Virus record (IMG/VR): IMGVR_UViG_3300043464_000969
Location: 1-32,761 of that record
From: a virus
Direction: 5' to 3' (one strand)
Length of the DNA: 32,761 nt
Both the position numbers and the translations under genes were made by a program. Positions 7,638-15,778 of the stretch are shown here, one piece after another. Under the pieces are notes generated by a model. It worked only from the letters and a program-made list of their open reading frames with translations. It ran no database searches and had not been told where the DNA came from. Within the stretch, counting starts at the first letter, position 1. Every line of letters starts with the position of its first letter.

Positions 7638-8014
7638 ACCCATTTTTTCTCAAACCAACAAAGGTCGGCCCACTCGAACTGAGGCCGTGGACCCTGACGA
7701 CTCAAAAGGCAATCGCGGATCTGAACGTGGCCGAGATGTCCGAGCCGGAACAGGTTGCGGCTTGTGCTTGGATGCAAAGCCGCGAACCCGAAGAGGTGGA
7801 GCAGGCAATTTCTGACAAGACTGCACTGGATCAAATCAAAGCGTTTGCCAGGCACTTCCCGCTGGCACTTGCAAAACAAGTGGGGCAGTGGTGCCGAGAT
7901 CAAAACGAGACTATTGAGTCCGGCAAAGTTGAGATCATGCCACAGCCTGGGATGGCTCGGGAGGACGCACCAAAAAACTCACAGCGCCAGACTGGACGGA
8001 AGGCTTCGTCTTAG
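7634..8014 (+). CDS. Tail assembly chaperone, short form (lambda gpG-like)
   Basis: A 126-aa protein just upstream of the tape measure region, the place of lambda G. ATG 7634 is chosen over an upstream in-frame start because it overlaps the previous stop as ATGA. The sequence has the family pattern of an N-terminal small beta part followed by helices (PLELRPWTLTTQKAIADLN; KTALDQIKAFARHFPLALA). The last codons contain the slippery heptamer A AAA AAC (7972-7978), at which a share of ribosomes should move to the -1 frame to make the long form. The short form and the fusion coat the tape measure protein during tail tube assembly. The stop TAG is at 8012-8014. Confidence 0.8.
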   Translation: MNPFFLKPTKVGPLELRPWTLTTQKAIADLNVAEMSEPEQVAACAWMQSREPEEVEQAISDKTALDQIKAFARHFPLALAKQVGQWCRDQNETIESGKVEIMPQPGMAREDAPKNSQRQTGRKASS

Positions 8015-8199
8015 TACTGGCGCGCGAAACGGGATGGGACTTCGACTACATCTTCCGCAGAGCACCGCTGGCAATGCTTCTCCGCATTTACCACGCGGCT
8101 TTGTGGGGGAATGGGGCGTGGACTATCAAACGCAATGCAAAAGCCTTGGAAACGCTGTTTGTGACCCAGCAACAGCAGGAGGACGAGGACGATGAGTGA
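7634..8199 (+). CDS. Tail assembly chaperone, -1 frameshift fusion (lambda gpGT-like)
   Basis: The predicted frameshift product shares residues 1-115 with the short form, then continues in the -1 frame from base 7978 (LTAPDWTEGFVLVLARETGW...) to TGA 8197-8199, 188 aa in total. The downstream frame has no start codon of its own but encodes a coherent sequence with a T-domain-like pattern: an ARETGWDFDY helix, APLAMLLRIYHAALWG, then an acidic Q/E/D-rich tail (QQQQEDEDDE). In lambda the equivalent T extension of gpGT is needed to recruit the tube protein. The end overlaps the next gene start (8192) by eight bases. Confidence 0.8.
7972..8023 (+). promoter_or_regulatory. Programmed -1 ribosomal frameshift signal
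   Basis: The heptamer AAAAAAC (7972-7978) is in the correct register, read as AAA AAC in the zero frame. After a 5-base spacer comes a perfect 7-bp stem, GCGCCAG (7984-7990) with CTGGCGC (8017-8023). An inner 6-bp hairpin is nested in its loop (7995-8000 with 8005-8010, loop AGGC). The zero-frame stop lies in the outer loop. Heptamer, spacer and structure all fit a classic -1 frameshift site. Confidence 0.85.
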
Positions 8200-8944
8200 C
8201 GCGATCCGAGTGACGACCAACGTGGGTGCTTACGCGGATCGTTTTAACCGCTACTTGCGGCGGACGATTCAGATCAGCCGACTCACATCTGAACAAGTTA
8301 TCCGGCGCGAGGCCAAAGGACTTATCAAGTTTGCATTTAAATACACGCCACCAATGGCGACACGTTCTTTTGCAAAGGGCTACTCGCATTCCAAAAAAGC
8401 AATCCGAGGTGACCTAAAAAAAGCATTGGTGGCGCGAAATCTGGAAACGACAACGCGAGTTTTTGAGCGCACGCGAAACGCGGCACGGCGCGAACAATAC
8501 CGCGAGATTCTGGATCAACTCCAAGCATCTCCGAGCACTGTTGTGCGGTTCATAAAACAGAATCAGAAACCTAGCAAACGATACCCGGCAGACGGTCCAA
8601 AACATTTTGTCACGGTAGAAACGCGCAAACAGGTTCAGCTTTTGCTTGAAAGAACAATCGGGGTGACCGCTGCGGGATGGTGCGCGGCTGCAACTTCTTT
8701 GGGTGTTACCTTTCCTGACTGGATTGGGCGTTGGGCGTCAAAAAATGCCGGGGCCGTTGTTTTTCGTGTCAGTGGAAACGTGATTGAGTTTAAGGCTCGA
8801 AACCCAAACCGACACACTGACTCGCGCAGGATTCAACGGGCGCTTGACGCGGCGTTTTTTGAACAGGCTCAAAACATGCGCTCACAACTCAACAGCGCAA
8901 TCGCGGCGGGAATCTTTAACCGCTCTGAGATTTACGGGAGATAA
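8192..8944 (+). CDS. Tail-region protein between chaperone and tape measure, function unknown
   Basis: A 250-aa basic protein, rich in Arg and Lys (RFNRYLRRTIQISRL; RGDLKKALVARNLETTTRVF). It has a long helical N-terminal two-thirds and a Trp-containing central part (AAGWCAAATSLGVTFPDWIGRW). No known domain is recognised. The start lies inside the end of the frameshift product and the next gene is the tape measure, so it is likely to be a minor tail or tail-assembly protein. The basic charge might suit contact with DNA or with the acidic tail of the chaperone fusion, but this is speculation. Confidence 0.65.
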   Translation: MSDAIRVTTNVGAYADRFNRYLRRTIQISRLTSEQVIRREAKGLIKFAFKYTPPMATRSFAKGYSHSKKAIRGDLKKALVARNLETTTRVFERTRNAARREQYREILDQLQASPSTVVRFIKQNQKPSKRYPADGPKHFVTVETRKQVQLLLERTIGVTAAGWCAAATSLGVTFPDWIGRWASKNAGAVVFRVSGNVIEFKARNPNRHTDSRRIQRALDAAFFEQAQNMRSQLNSAIAAGIFNRSEIYGR

Positions 8945-8946
8945 CC

Positions 8947-10443
8947 ATGGCTAACACAATTCAGATCGGTGCAGATACCAGCGGATTTGTCAGTGCAGTG
9001 AACCGCGCACGGACCTCGATGACTGGGTTGGGAAGCGCAGTGCAGAGCGCAACAGCGCCAGGCATGTTTTCGGGGCTCACCAGCGGCCTGCAAGGGCTTT
9101 TGGGCGGTGTTGGTATTATGGCCGCGCTAGCGGGGGCTGCACGGGGTTTTTATAGCGCCATGGAGGCGGGTGGAACGCTTGTGGATTTGTCGGGGCAAAC
9201 AGGAATTGCCGTGGACAAGCTCATGGAACTCCAGATGGCATTTGACCAAGCTGGAATGAGTGCCGGTGATGTTCAGCCAGTAGTTGCAAAGCTGCAAAAG
9301 ACCATCTCCGAGGCAGCGACGGGCAATGTGGACGCCGCAAACAAGTTTAAGCAAATGGGATTGGCAATCCAAAACCTGCAAGGGCTTTCTGCTGACCAGC
9401 AACTTGCGGCAGTGGGGGATGCTATCGGCAAAATTGAAAACCCGGCGCAACGGGCTGCGATGTCGATGGAGATATTCGGCAAGAGCGGCGCAAAGCTGCT
9501 TTCTGTCTTTTCCGCGGGGGGGCTTGAAGACGTACAAAAAAACTTAGGCGACCAAGCTGCTTTGATGGCTGAAAATGCCGGGCTGTTTGATCGGGCGACC
9601 GATGTCCTAGGGACGGCTGGAAGCAAAATACAAGGGCTTTTTGTTGGCATGGCTTCCGCGGTGGTGCCGCAGATTATTGAGGTGGTGGACAGTCTTAACT
9701 CCATCGACCTTTCTGGAATTGGACAAGCTTTTGGAGACGCAATTTCTTTTTGGATCAATTACTTCAAAAATTTTGGCACCGAAGGCACTATTGTTTACAA
9801 CACGCTGAAGTTGGCTTTCATGGATGCGGTCAACTCGCTGAACGAGTCACTGCAAATGACTTGGGGTGAAACATACGCTGGACTAAAGCTAGCTTTTGCC
9901 GAAGCCATCAATTTCCTGGCAGTTGAAATGGCTGTGATGTTTTCCAAGACCGCTGCAAAGGTGAAGGCGCTTTTCAGTCGCGGGGATGCTGACGCGGCTG
10001 GAGCGGCGGCAGAAAAAGAAGTTCGGGCTCGCAAGTTGCCAATTGACACCGAGCAACTGAAAAAGGATTTGGACATGTCAAAATACAAAGTGGTAACGCC
10101 GCTTTTTGACACGACCGAAACGCAGACAAAGATTGAAGAGGATCGGGCAAAGATTGACGAGAGCACGCAAAAAACGGCGGCAGCGGCCCGCGAAAAGTAT
10201 GCGACTCCAGCACCTGCACCAACTGGGGCGGGATTTTTGCCTAAAGCAGAGGCAGAAAAACCAGTTGGCGCAATCGTCTCCAGCATGGCCAAAATCGGTG
10301 GCGATCAAGGGTACGCGCAAACCTCCGCAGTGGACTACGCTCGCCAGCAACTGCAAGCGCAGCAGGAGACGGCAAAGAACACTGCAAAGATGGTTGAGAG
10401 GATGACAAACAACCAGCCTTCAACTTCAATTGTTTACCAATGA
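8947..10443 (+). CDS. Tape measure protein
   Basis: A 498-aa protein with the composition of a tape measure: Ala/Gly/Gln/Lys-rich, mostly helical. It has a hydrophobic stretch near residues 43-75 (SGLQGLLGGVGIMAALAGAA), more weakly hydrophobic segments around 225-245 and 310-335, and a charged C-terminal coil (DRAKIDESTQKTAAAAREKY). It follows the tail chaperones, as in lambda G-GT-H. It sets tail length and probably forms the DNA passage through the envelope. At about 0.15 nm per residue the tail would be roughly 75 nm. I see no peptidase or lysozyme domain. The start has one of the few recognisable ribosome binding sites here (GGGAG before ATAACCATG). Confidence 0.85.
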   Translation: MANTIQIGADTSGFVSAVNRARTSMTGLGSAVQSATAPGMFSGLTSGLQGLLGGVGIMAALAGAARGFYSAMEAGGTLVDLSGQTGIAVDKLMELQMAFDQAGMSAGDVQPVVAKLQKTISEAATGNVDAANKFKQMGLAIQNLQGLSADQQLAAVGDAIGKIENPAQRAAMSMEIFGKSGAKLLSVFSAGGLEDVQKNLGDQAALMAENAGLFDRATDVLGTAGSKIQGLFVGMASAVVPQIIEVVDSLNSIDLSGIGQAFGDAISFWINYFKNFGTEGTIVYNTLKLAFMDAVNSLNESLQMTWGETYAGLKLAFAEAINFLAVEMAVMFSKTAAKVKALFSRGDADAAGAAAEKEVRARKLPIDTEQLKKDLDMSKYKVVTPLFDTTETQTKIEEDRAKIDESTQKTAAAAREKYATPAPAPTGAGFLPKAEAEKPVGAIVSSMAKIGGDQGYAQTSAVDYARQQLQAQQETAKNTAKMVERMTNNQPSTSIVYQ

Positions 10444-11108
10444 GCACTTTAACCAGAGTTGAAACAGGGCGAGATGCTCGCGGAAATCTTTACCAAACAA
10501 AGGTTTATAAAGGCTTTGAAGCATTAACTCCATCAAACTCAGCGACAAGCTACACGCTCACGCATGAGGATGGAGTTTACACGCTTTCCGAAACCTTTAC
10601 CGAAAACGTGCCAGACCCCGGCGGTGGCGCTGGATCTTTCCCTGACATTTGGAGCCTAGACGTTTCTACCATTACCGAGGCGATGGAGAGCAATTTGTAC
10701 TTCAAAAACGGCATGACTCTAGAACAAATGGGATGGTGGACTGCCTGGAAGATGGGGAGAGATGCTGAAAAAGGAAAAATATATCCTATTGATGGATTTC
10801 CTGGATCTGGTCCATCCACAAGTGCAGTTGTTCAACAAATATACGAACGGTTCAACCGGGGGGAAACCGACTATTTGTCGCCTCGCGTTGTCGTAAAGCT
10901 TCAACGGGTTTATGCAACGCCTCCAAATTTGGGAGGGACGGGGTATGCAACTGGCAACATCCCTGGGTGTCCTTTTTCGTTTCGCAGCGATGTTAATTTT
11001 TTACAGACAGGAGCAACTGCTGTAACCGAAGGAAACCTTTTTCGCGTCACGCTTGAATGGCTTGTGTCTAAACCTGGCAACTGGGACATCCTTATTTACG
11101 GGAGCTAA
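10440..11108 (+). CDS. Distal tail protein candidate
   Basis: A 222-aa beta-rich protein directly after the tape measure, with overlapping start (ATGA). The sequence is aromatic and Gly/Pro-rich (PGGGAGSFPDIWSLDVST; MTLEQMGWWTAWKMG; FNRGETDYLSPRVVV) and ends with strands (LFRVTLEWLVSKPGNWDIL). In siphoviruses this position holds the distal tail protein or a tail-tip component. No family motif is recognised, so the role rests on position and composition. Confidence 0.55.
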   Translation: MSTLTRVETGRDARGNLYQTKVYKGFEALTPSNSATSYTLTHEDGVYTLSETFTENVPDPGGGAGSFPDIWSLDVSTITEAMESNLYFKNGMTLEQMGWWTAWKMGRDAEKGKIYPIDGFPGSGPSTSAVVQQIYERFNRGETDYLSPRVVVKLQRVYATPPNLGGTGYATGNIPGCPFSFRSDVNFLQTGATAVTEGNLFRVTLEWLVSKPGNWDILIYGS

Positions 11109-11111
11109 AAA

Positions 11112-12440
11112 ATGGATCTGCCAGACGTAAAAGCCGGCATGGCGATCATGGCCGAGCACATTCGGCGACTCAATGCAGCCATCACTCAGACGCGAGTGCG
11201 ACCAGGCGTAGGATACTTGGTCAAAGAGTCCAACGGGGGAACATCTTTGGTTATTAATCCTAAACTATTTGGAAGTGGAGGAGCAGCGCAACCTTGTCCA
11301 TTTAGTGTTACAGACGTTTCGGAACCAAAGCCTAGCGGCGGGTTGACTCTAAAAATCCAAATCTCTCAAGATCCAATTCTTGGAACAATTAGCGATGCTT
11401 ACCCCGAAGGACGGTATCCGAACGGGATGAGTGGCGATCCCGCTGCTCCACCTTACAAAATGACGCTGACCGATGCCGCTGGCATCGTTTACGTTTATGT
11501 GAACGTCCAAGTTAATCAGCTAGGCGAGATCCTTGCGCCATCTAGTGCCATCACGATCAGCGCGGACGACGAGTTTACTCAGGGGAGTTCGACCTACCAA
11601 AAGTCACTGGTGGCAATCGTAGAAAAACAACTGGATGACGCTGGGAATGCGTACATTTCCGAGATTCAAAACCTTTGCCCGCTTGTTTTTGCTCATCCAG
11701 CTCCGCCTTGCCCGTTTCTGGTAGAGGACGACAGCCGCGATGGGGTTGCGCGCGTGTCAGTGCGGAGCGGGCTCGTGGCTAACGCGTTGCCGGACGATAT
11801 GACGCTGACCGACACGTTTACCCTCACATTGGCGACCACTCAAAGCTTTTGGGTCATTTACTGCGGGATGGTCGTCAACAACGGGGTGATCCAAACTGGA
11901 CCCGGCAACATCACAATCTTTGCTTCTGAGGCTTACGAGGCAAACACGTCCACTTACGTTTATTTCAAATTAGCGCAACTTAATTTGTCTCAGCGAGCAA
12001 GCGGGGATTGGTATGCGTCCTACATCCTCAACAGTTGTGCGGTGCCTTTTGTGGCTGGCGGTGGATCAGCGTGCGCCTATTTTGCGGTTACAAACGCAAC
12101 CGAAGGCACAGATTTGAAGGTGCAGGTGGCTCAGAATCTAATCGCAGGCAGATACCCAGACGGCATGGGTAACGGGTTTCCTCCGTTTATTTTGCAGGTT
12201 TCCCAAAGCTGCTACATCTACGCAGCAATTTACTGGGACATCGCTACACTCACAATTGGCTCAGACTCAACAGCCATTACGATTCTGCAAAGCAACGACC
12301 TGCTGCCAAACACTGCAACCATGCAGTATATTTTGGTTGCAACTGTGACGGTTGGAGGATCTCCCGAAGCGATTACTAGCATCGTCAATGTGTGCTCACA
12401 ACCGCAGCCAAATCCTTGCTTGCTAGACTGGAGCAGCTAA
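11112..12440 (+). CDS. Tail-tip protein with three beta-sandwich-like repeats
   Basis: A 442-aa protein with an N-terminal helix (MAIMAEHIRRLNAAI) that could dock on the tail, then three imperfect repeats of about 110-130 aa (roughly 62-193, 200-313 and 321-430). Each repeat opens with a Cys and aromatic motif (CPFSVTD, CPFLVED, CAYFAVT), runs through a series of strands and closes with a Cys near its end. Repeats 1 and 3 share phrases such as GRYPNGM/GRYPDGM. Such repeats resemble Ig-like or jelly-roll modules in tail-tip proteins. The role in host contact or tail-tip architecture is inferred from position before the fibre genes. Confidence 0.6.
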   Translation: MDLPDVKAGMAIMAEHIRRLNAAITQTRVRPGVGYLVKESNGGTSLVINPKLFGSGGAAQPCPFSVTDVSEPKPSGGLTLKIQISQDPILGTISDAYPEGRYPNGMSGDPAAPPYKMTLTDAAGIVYVYVNVQVNQLGEILAPSSAITISADDEFTQGSSTYQKSLVAIVEKQLDDAGNAYISEIQNLCPLVFAHPAPPCPFLVEDDSRDGVARVSVRSGLVANALPDDMTLTDTFTLTLATTQSFWVIYCGMVVNNGVIQTGPGNITIFASEAYEANTSTYVYFKLAQLNLSQRASGDWYASYILNSCAVPFVAGGGSACAYFAVTNATEGTDLKVQVAQNLIAGRYPDGMGNGFPPFILQVSQSCYIYAAIYWDIATLTIGSDSTAITILQSNDLLPNTATMQYILVATVTVGGSPEAITSIVNVCSQPQPNPCLLDWSS

Positions 12441-13042
12441 TGAACTGTTACGAGTGGCAGCATCAAATTAGCCTATCTGGGATGAGCATCACCGCGGATT
12501 GCTCTTATGAAATGGAAAACCCAGATGATCCCGGGACGCCGATTATCATCACAATTTCCGGTGAGGCCACATGGCCAGACGTTGCCCCTCCCTACAACCG
12601 CAGGGGGATGCGGTGCGGCTCAGGGTATGACAAACAATACGCTAGGCGCAGCGGGTGGAATAATTTAGACCGTTTTTACATTACTACTGGAGTACAGGCC
12701 AATGTACCGTATCCGCTTGAGGTTACCAGCTCGGATGGAAGCCCGCTTAGAATGGCTGGCATCTTTGGTTCTGCTGTCAGCAACATTCCATTTTTTATCT
12801 CTGGCTTGTACAAGCCAGAAGACCCTTCGGATCCATTTTATACGTGCGGCTTTGGTGTGTGGAGCAAATCCACAGAGGTTACAAAAGGGGCTGTTTTTAT
12901 TTTCGCAGAAGACGGCGAACAGCTTGCCATTGGCCTTTATCCAAAGATTGAGCCCGGGGGGGAGATCACTTATTATAGAGATTTGCTTTTCGATCCCGCA
13001 ATTGGCACTGGAATAATGAACTACACGCTAACCACGGTATGA
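12440..13042 (+). CDS. Tail-tip or fibre-associated protein, function unknown
   Basis: A 200-aa protein starting MNCYEW. ATG 12440 is chosen because it shares a base with the upstream stop (TAATG); a longer in-frame version would overlap the repeat protein by about 50 bases. The sequence is beta-rich with many aromatic and Gly/Pro turns (EATWPDVAPPYNRRG; FFISGLYKPEDPSDPFYTCGF). It has four cysteines and no recognisable domain. It is coupled to its neighbours at both ends by overlapping start and stop codons, which suggests that it is assembled with them at the tail tip. Confidence 0.6.
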   Translation: MNCYEWQHQISLSGMSITADCSYEMENPDDPGTPIIITISGEATWPDVAPPYNRRGMRCGSGYDKQYARRSGWNNLDRFYITTGVQANVPYPLEVTSSDGSPLRMAGIFGSAVSNIPFFISGLYKPEDPSDPFYTCGFGVWSKSTEVTKGAVFIFAEDGEQLAIGLYPKIEPGGEITYYRDLLFDPAIGTGIMNYTLTTV

Positions 13043-13272
13043 CCCCGCAATGGGTAGCTGACAAGCGCTCTGGAATGTGCCTAAACTGCGACCAGTACGC
13101 AGGGTGCCCTGGGCGATGGGACATCCTAGCGGACGCTCCAAAGTGTCCACTTGGCAAACTGCCAAGCGTCGGAGACGAGATCGCGGCCAGAGCATGGCCG
13201 GATGGCGCGCAGCCTGTAAGCGGGTGCTGCGACTCGGCTCTTAATTACTTGCCCCAAGGCCACAGAATATAA
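13039..13272 (+). CDS. Small Cys-rich, probably metal-binding protein
   Basis: A 77-aa protein with cysteines at 14, 17, 23, 36, 63 and 64. The first four form C-x2-C-x5-C-x12-C, a spacing that could hold a zinc or an Fe-S cluster. A small hydrophilic protein of this kind among tail genes is unusual. It overlaps the upstream stop (ATGA) and shares a base with the next start (TAATG), so it belongs to the tail operon. Possible roles are a tail-tip metal site or a fibre-assembly factor; none can be shown here. Confidence 0.6.
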   Translation: MTPQWVADKRSGMCLNCDQYAGCPGRWDILADAPKCPLGKLPSVGDEIAARAWPDGAQPVSGCCDSALNYLPQGHRI

Positions 13273-13592
13273 TGGTCGCCGTCCAAACTTCATCCACGAT
13301 ACAGAGAGGAGCCGACTGGGATTTCTCTTTTAAGCTCCAGGAAGACGGCGCGTGCAGCCAATACGCGGATCTAACGGACTGGGTGGTGACGCCGACTCTC
13401 AAGACTGCTGCTGGGGCATCGCTGACCACTCCGAGCGTTGAGCGTCCGCATGCTGACGTTGTGGCGCTGCGGCTTACTCAGACACAAACTGCCGCGCTCG
13501 CCGTCCAATTTGGCGCGCAGCTAACCATTAACGTCCAGCGCCCGGATGGCTGGGATATACGCCTTATTGAGGCCAGAATTACAATCTCATGA
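13272..13592 (+). CDS. Beta-sandwich fibre-associated protein
   Basis: A 106-aa protein that looks like a single Ig-like or BppU-type module. It opens with a polar start (TIQRGADWDFSFKLQEDG), continues with ADLTDWVVTPTLKTAAG and ends with paired strands (LTINVQRPDGWDIRLIEARI). The phrase GxDWxFxFxLxxDG...DLTxW is common in small baseplate or receptor-binding adaptor proteins of siphoviruses. It would link fibres to the tail tip. This family resemblance is from memory of the pattern and is moderate. Confidence 0.55.
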   Translation: MVAVQTSSTIQRGADWDFSFKLQEDGACSQYADLTDWVVTPTLKTAAGASLTTPSVERPHADVVALRLTQTQTAALAVQFGAQLTINVQRPDGWDIRLIEARITIS

Positions 13593-13870
13593 GCTGCGAA
13601 TCTTCCTGCGGCCCTTTGGTCGTCACACTACTTACCGGCGCGCCGGGCTTGCAAGGCCCAGAGGGTCCACAAGGTCCACAAGGACCGCCTGGATCGCTTA
13701 CAAGCATCACCGGCGACCTCTTGTTGACCACAGGGCCAAGTAGCACCGTGGCAACTGTTACCGGCATTCGCGGCACAGCGGTTGTCGATCAAGCTCCATC
13801 GCTCAATCAACTTTATCAATACAACGGCACCTCTTGGGAGCCGGTTAATTACACCGCAGGCACTTACTAA
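13589..13870 (+). CDS. Short collagen-like fibre protein
   Basis: A 93-aa protein with an N-terminal Cys-containing segment (MSCESSCG) and a run of Gly-X-Y triplets at about residues 18-36 (GAPGLQGPEGPQGPQGPPG), which would form a short collagen triple helix. A fibre motif follows (LYQYNGTSWEPV) and the end is TAGTY. The following fibre protein ends SAGTY, and the YNGTSW motif recurs in all the fibre genes. It overlaps the upstream stop as ATGA. It is probably a trimeric fibre or spike linker at the tail tip. Confidence 0.75.
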   Translation: MSCESSCGPLVVTLLTGAPGLQGPEGPQGPQGPPGSLTSITGDLLLTTGPSSTVATVTGIRGTAVVDQAPSLNQLYQYNGTSWEPVNYTAGTY

Positions 13871-13879
13871 ATTAAGATC

Positions 13880-14824
13880 ATGGCATTTCCAATCCAACCA
13901 AAACGCAACGCAACCGCAGATAGTGCAACTCCTCCAGCTTCTGGAGATTTACTGCTCGGCGAATTAGGGGTTAATACGCAGAGTAAAAAGACTTTCCTCA
14001 AAGCAAACGGGAATGAGGTGGTCGAAATCGGATGGGATCGCATCCTGTCCACCGATGCCGTGGAAACAGCCACCGCTGGCAAGGTTGTAAAGCTCACGAG
14101 CACAGGCATAATTGCCGAAGCTCAGATTAGCGGCTTGAAATACAGCCAGATTGCTGACGCAGTTAGCACTCCAGCAGGTGCAAACAAGATCGCGCTAACT
14201 GGCTCAGATGGCAAGATTCCAAGCGCGTTCCTTCCCGCAGCGTCTGTTGGTGCGCTGACCTACAAAGGCGCGTGGACGGTCAACACTGACCCAGTCATTG
14301 CATCTGGTGGCGTGGTTGGCACTGGCAATGCCGCCAAGGGCGATTACTACATCGCGGCTAACACTGCAACGCTTGACCCAGCTATTGACGGGCAGACCGT
14401 TGTGCAGGCTGGTGACATGATCGCGTTTAATGGCGCAACTTGGGACTTTATTGACGGGGCCAAGTCTGAAGTGCGCAGCGTCAATTCTGTTGCTCCTACC
14501 GCCGCTGGGAATGTGGTTCTGACCGCTGCAAATGTCGGCGCAATTGCTACTGATGACGCAGTGGAAACTGCGACTGCTGGAAAAGTTGTCAAACTCAACT
14601 CAGACGGCAAAGTCTCTGACGTGCAGCTCAATATTGCAAGCACGACTCAGAAGGGCGTGATTAGCGTAGACGCAGATGCCACCAATGGGTTTTTCGTTTC
14701 CGCAGCCGGTGCTGCAAAAATCATCCCGGGGACAACTACCGTGGTGGGCGGTGTAAAAGGTTCCGACTCCATTGCCATTGCGCTAGACGGCACTGCAACG
14801 GTGCAATCCGCAGGCACTTACTAA
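13880..14824 (+). CDS. Tail fibre protein with duplicated module
   Basis: A 314-aa fibre. The N-terminal 45 residues (MAFPIQPKRN...LLLGELGVNTQSKKTFLKANG) are homologous to those of the next fibre gene, indicating a common docking domain. The phrase DAVETATAGKVVKL occurs twice (near residues 59 and 227), marking an internal repeat. A central part (GALTYKGAWTVNTDP, GDYYIAANTATL, IAFNGATWDFIDG) matches a widespread tail-fibre beta module. The C-terminus (VQSAGTY) matches the end of the collagen-like gene upstream. It is probably a trimeric fibre contacting the host surface. Confidence 0.75.
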   Translation: MAFPIQPKRNATADSATPPASGDLLLGELGVNTQSKKTFLKANGNEVVEIGWDRILSTDAVETATAGKVVKLTSTGIIAEAQISGLKYSQIADAVSTPAGANKIALTGSDGKIPSAFLPAASVGALTYKGAWTVNTDPVIASGGVVGTGNAAKGDYYIAANTATLDPAIDGQTVVQAGDMIAFNGATWDFIDGAKSEVRSVNSVAPTAAGNVVLTAANVGAIATDDAVETATAGKVVKLNSDGKVSDVQLNIASTTQKGVISVDADATNGFFVSAAGAAKIIPGTTTVVGGVKGSDSIAIALDGTATVQSAGTY

Positions 14825-14827
14825 ACT

Positions 14828-15775
14828 ATGGCATTTCCGATTATTCCAAGGAGGCGCAGCGCGGCAACGGGAAATCCGACCTCGCTTAATCTGGGAGAGC
14901 TCGCAGTCAACACACTGACGGGCGAGCTCTTCCTTGGGGCCGATGGTGGCGTGACACTGCTTAACGGTCCGGTGGCTGCCGGGACAACGGTAACCGAGCA
15001 CACGGGCGACGGCACGACTGTTGCGTTTACGTTTGGCGGCTACAACGGCACCGCAGACGGCGGCTACATTGTAAGCGTGGGCGGCATTGACCAACCACCC
15101 AGCAAATATTCGATCAGCAACACGGCGGGCGGGACGATCACGTTTGTCGATGCTCCTGTGGATGGGGAGCTTATCAGCATCCGAGCAATGGTTGCGGGAT
15201 CTGGTGGAGGTAGCAGCGGCAATGCGACATCTTTGCAAGGAGTTCCAATTTCTATTATTCCTCCTTTAAGCGGTGAAGGTCTTGTGTACGATGGTACGCA
15301 ATGGTTTGCCGGAGGCATTGGCAATGCTACGTCAATCAAAAGCTACCCAATCGCGGATAGTTATACGCCAGCAAATGGGGATTTTTTAAATTTCAACAAC
15401 GGGGAATGGACTGGAACTGGAATTAACACGGGCAACGCAACGTCGTTGCAAAATGCTCCAATCTCTACAACCAGTCCAGACACAGGATATTTGTTGCGTT
15501 TTGATGGCAACCAATGGGCACCGTTTGATGGTGTTGGAATCCAAAACTGGAACGCATCACAATCATACGTCCTTGGTGACAAGGTTTATTACCAAGGGCT
15601 TATTTATTCAAACAGAGGCACATACACATCGACAAATCCAGCGGCAGACCCAGCAAACTGGGATCAAGCAAGCGGAGGCAGCAACTCTCCGGGACCAACA
15701 GACCCTGTAAATGTTGCCTATTGGATGCGCATAAACTTTGAAGGCGCTTGGTCTTACATACCTGTATATCGCTAA
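14828..15775 (+). CDS. Tail fibre with triple repeat and CBM5/12-like carbohydrate-binding module
   Basis: A 315-aa fibre whose first 45 residues copy the docking domain of the gene upstream (MAFPIIPRRR...LNLGELAVNTLTGELFLGADG). Residues 48-121 form a common fibre domain (GDGTTVAFTFGG...ITFVDAPVDGELI). Three tandem repeats of about 35 aa follow (131-160, 166-194, 202-231), each opening GNATS and closing with a (Y/F)(D/N)G/NGxxW motif. Residues 240-279 (NWNASQSYVLGDKVYYQG...NPAADPANW) have the spaced Trp/Tyr pattern of chitinase-type CBM5/12 modules, which suggests direct glycan binding. The C-terminal 35 residues are a separate small domain. Confidence 0.75.
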   Translation: MAFPIIPRRRSAATGNPTSLNLGELAVNTLTGELFLGADGGVTLLNGPVAAGTTVTEHTGDGTTVAFTFGGYNGTADGGYIVSVGGIDQPPSKYSISNTAGGTITFVDAPVDGELISIRAMVAGSGGGSSGNATSLQGVPISIIPPLSGEGLVYDGTQWFAGGIGNATSIKSYPIADSYTPANGDFLNFNNGEWTGTGINTGNATSLQNAPISTTSPDTGYLLRFDGNQWAPFDGVGIQNWNASQSYVLGDKVYYQGLIYSNRGTYTSTNPAADPANWDQASGGSNSPGPTDPVNVAYWMRINFEGAWSYIPVYR

Positions 15776-15778
15776 TTT

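Noticed and set aside
14545-14580. CTGATGA followed by GGAAACTGC in a fibre gene, hammerhead-like
   Set aside because: This is part of a conserved protein repeat (DAVETATAG) that recurs elsewhere, and the three stems cannot be formed in the required order.
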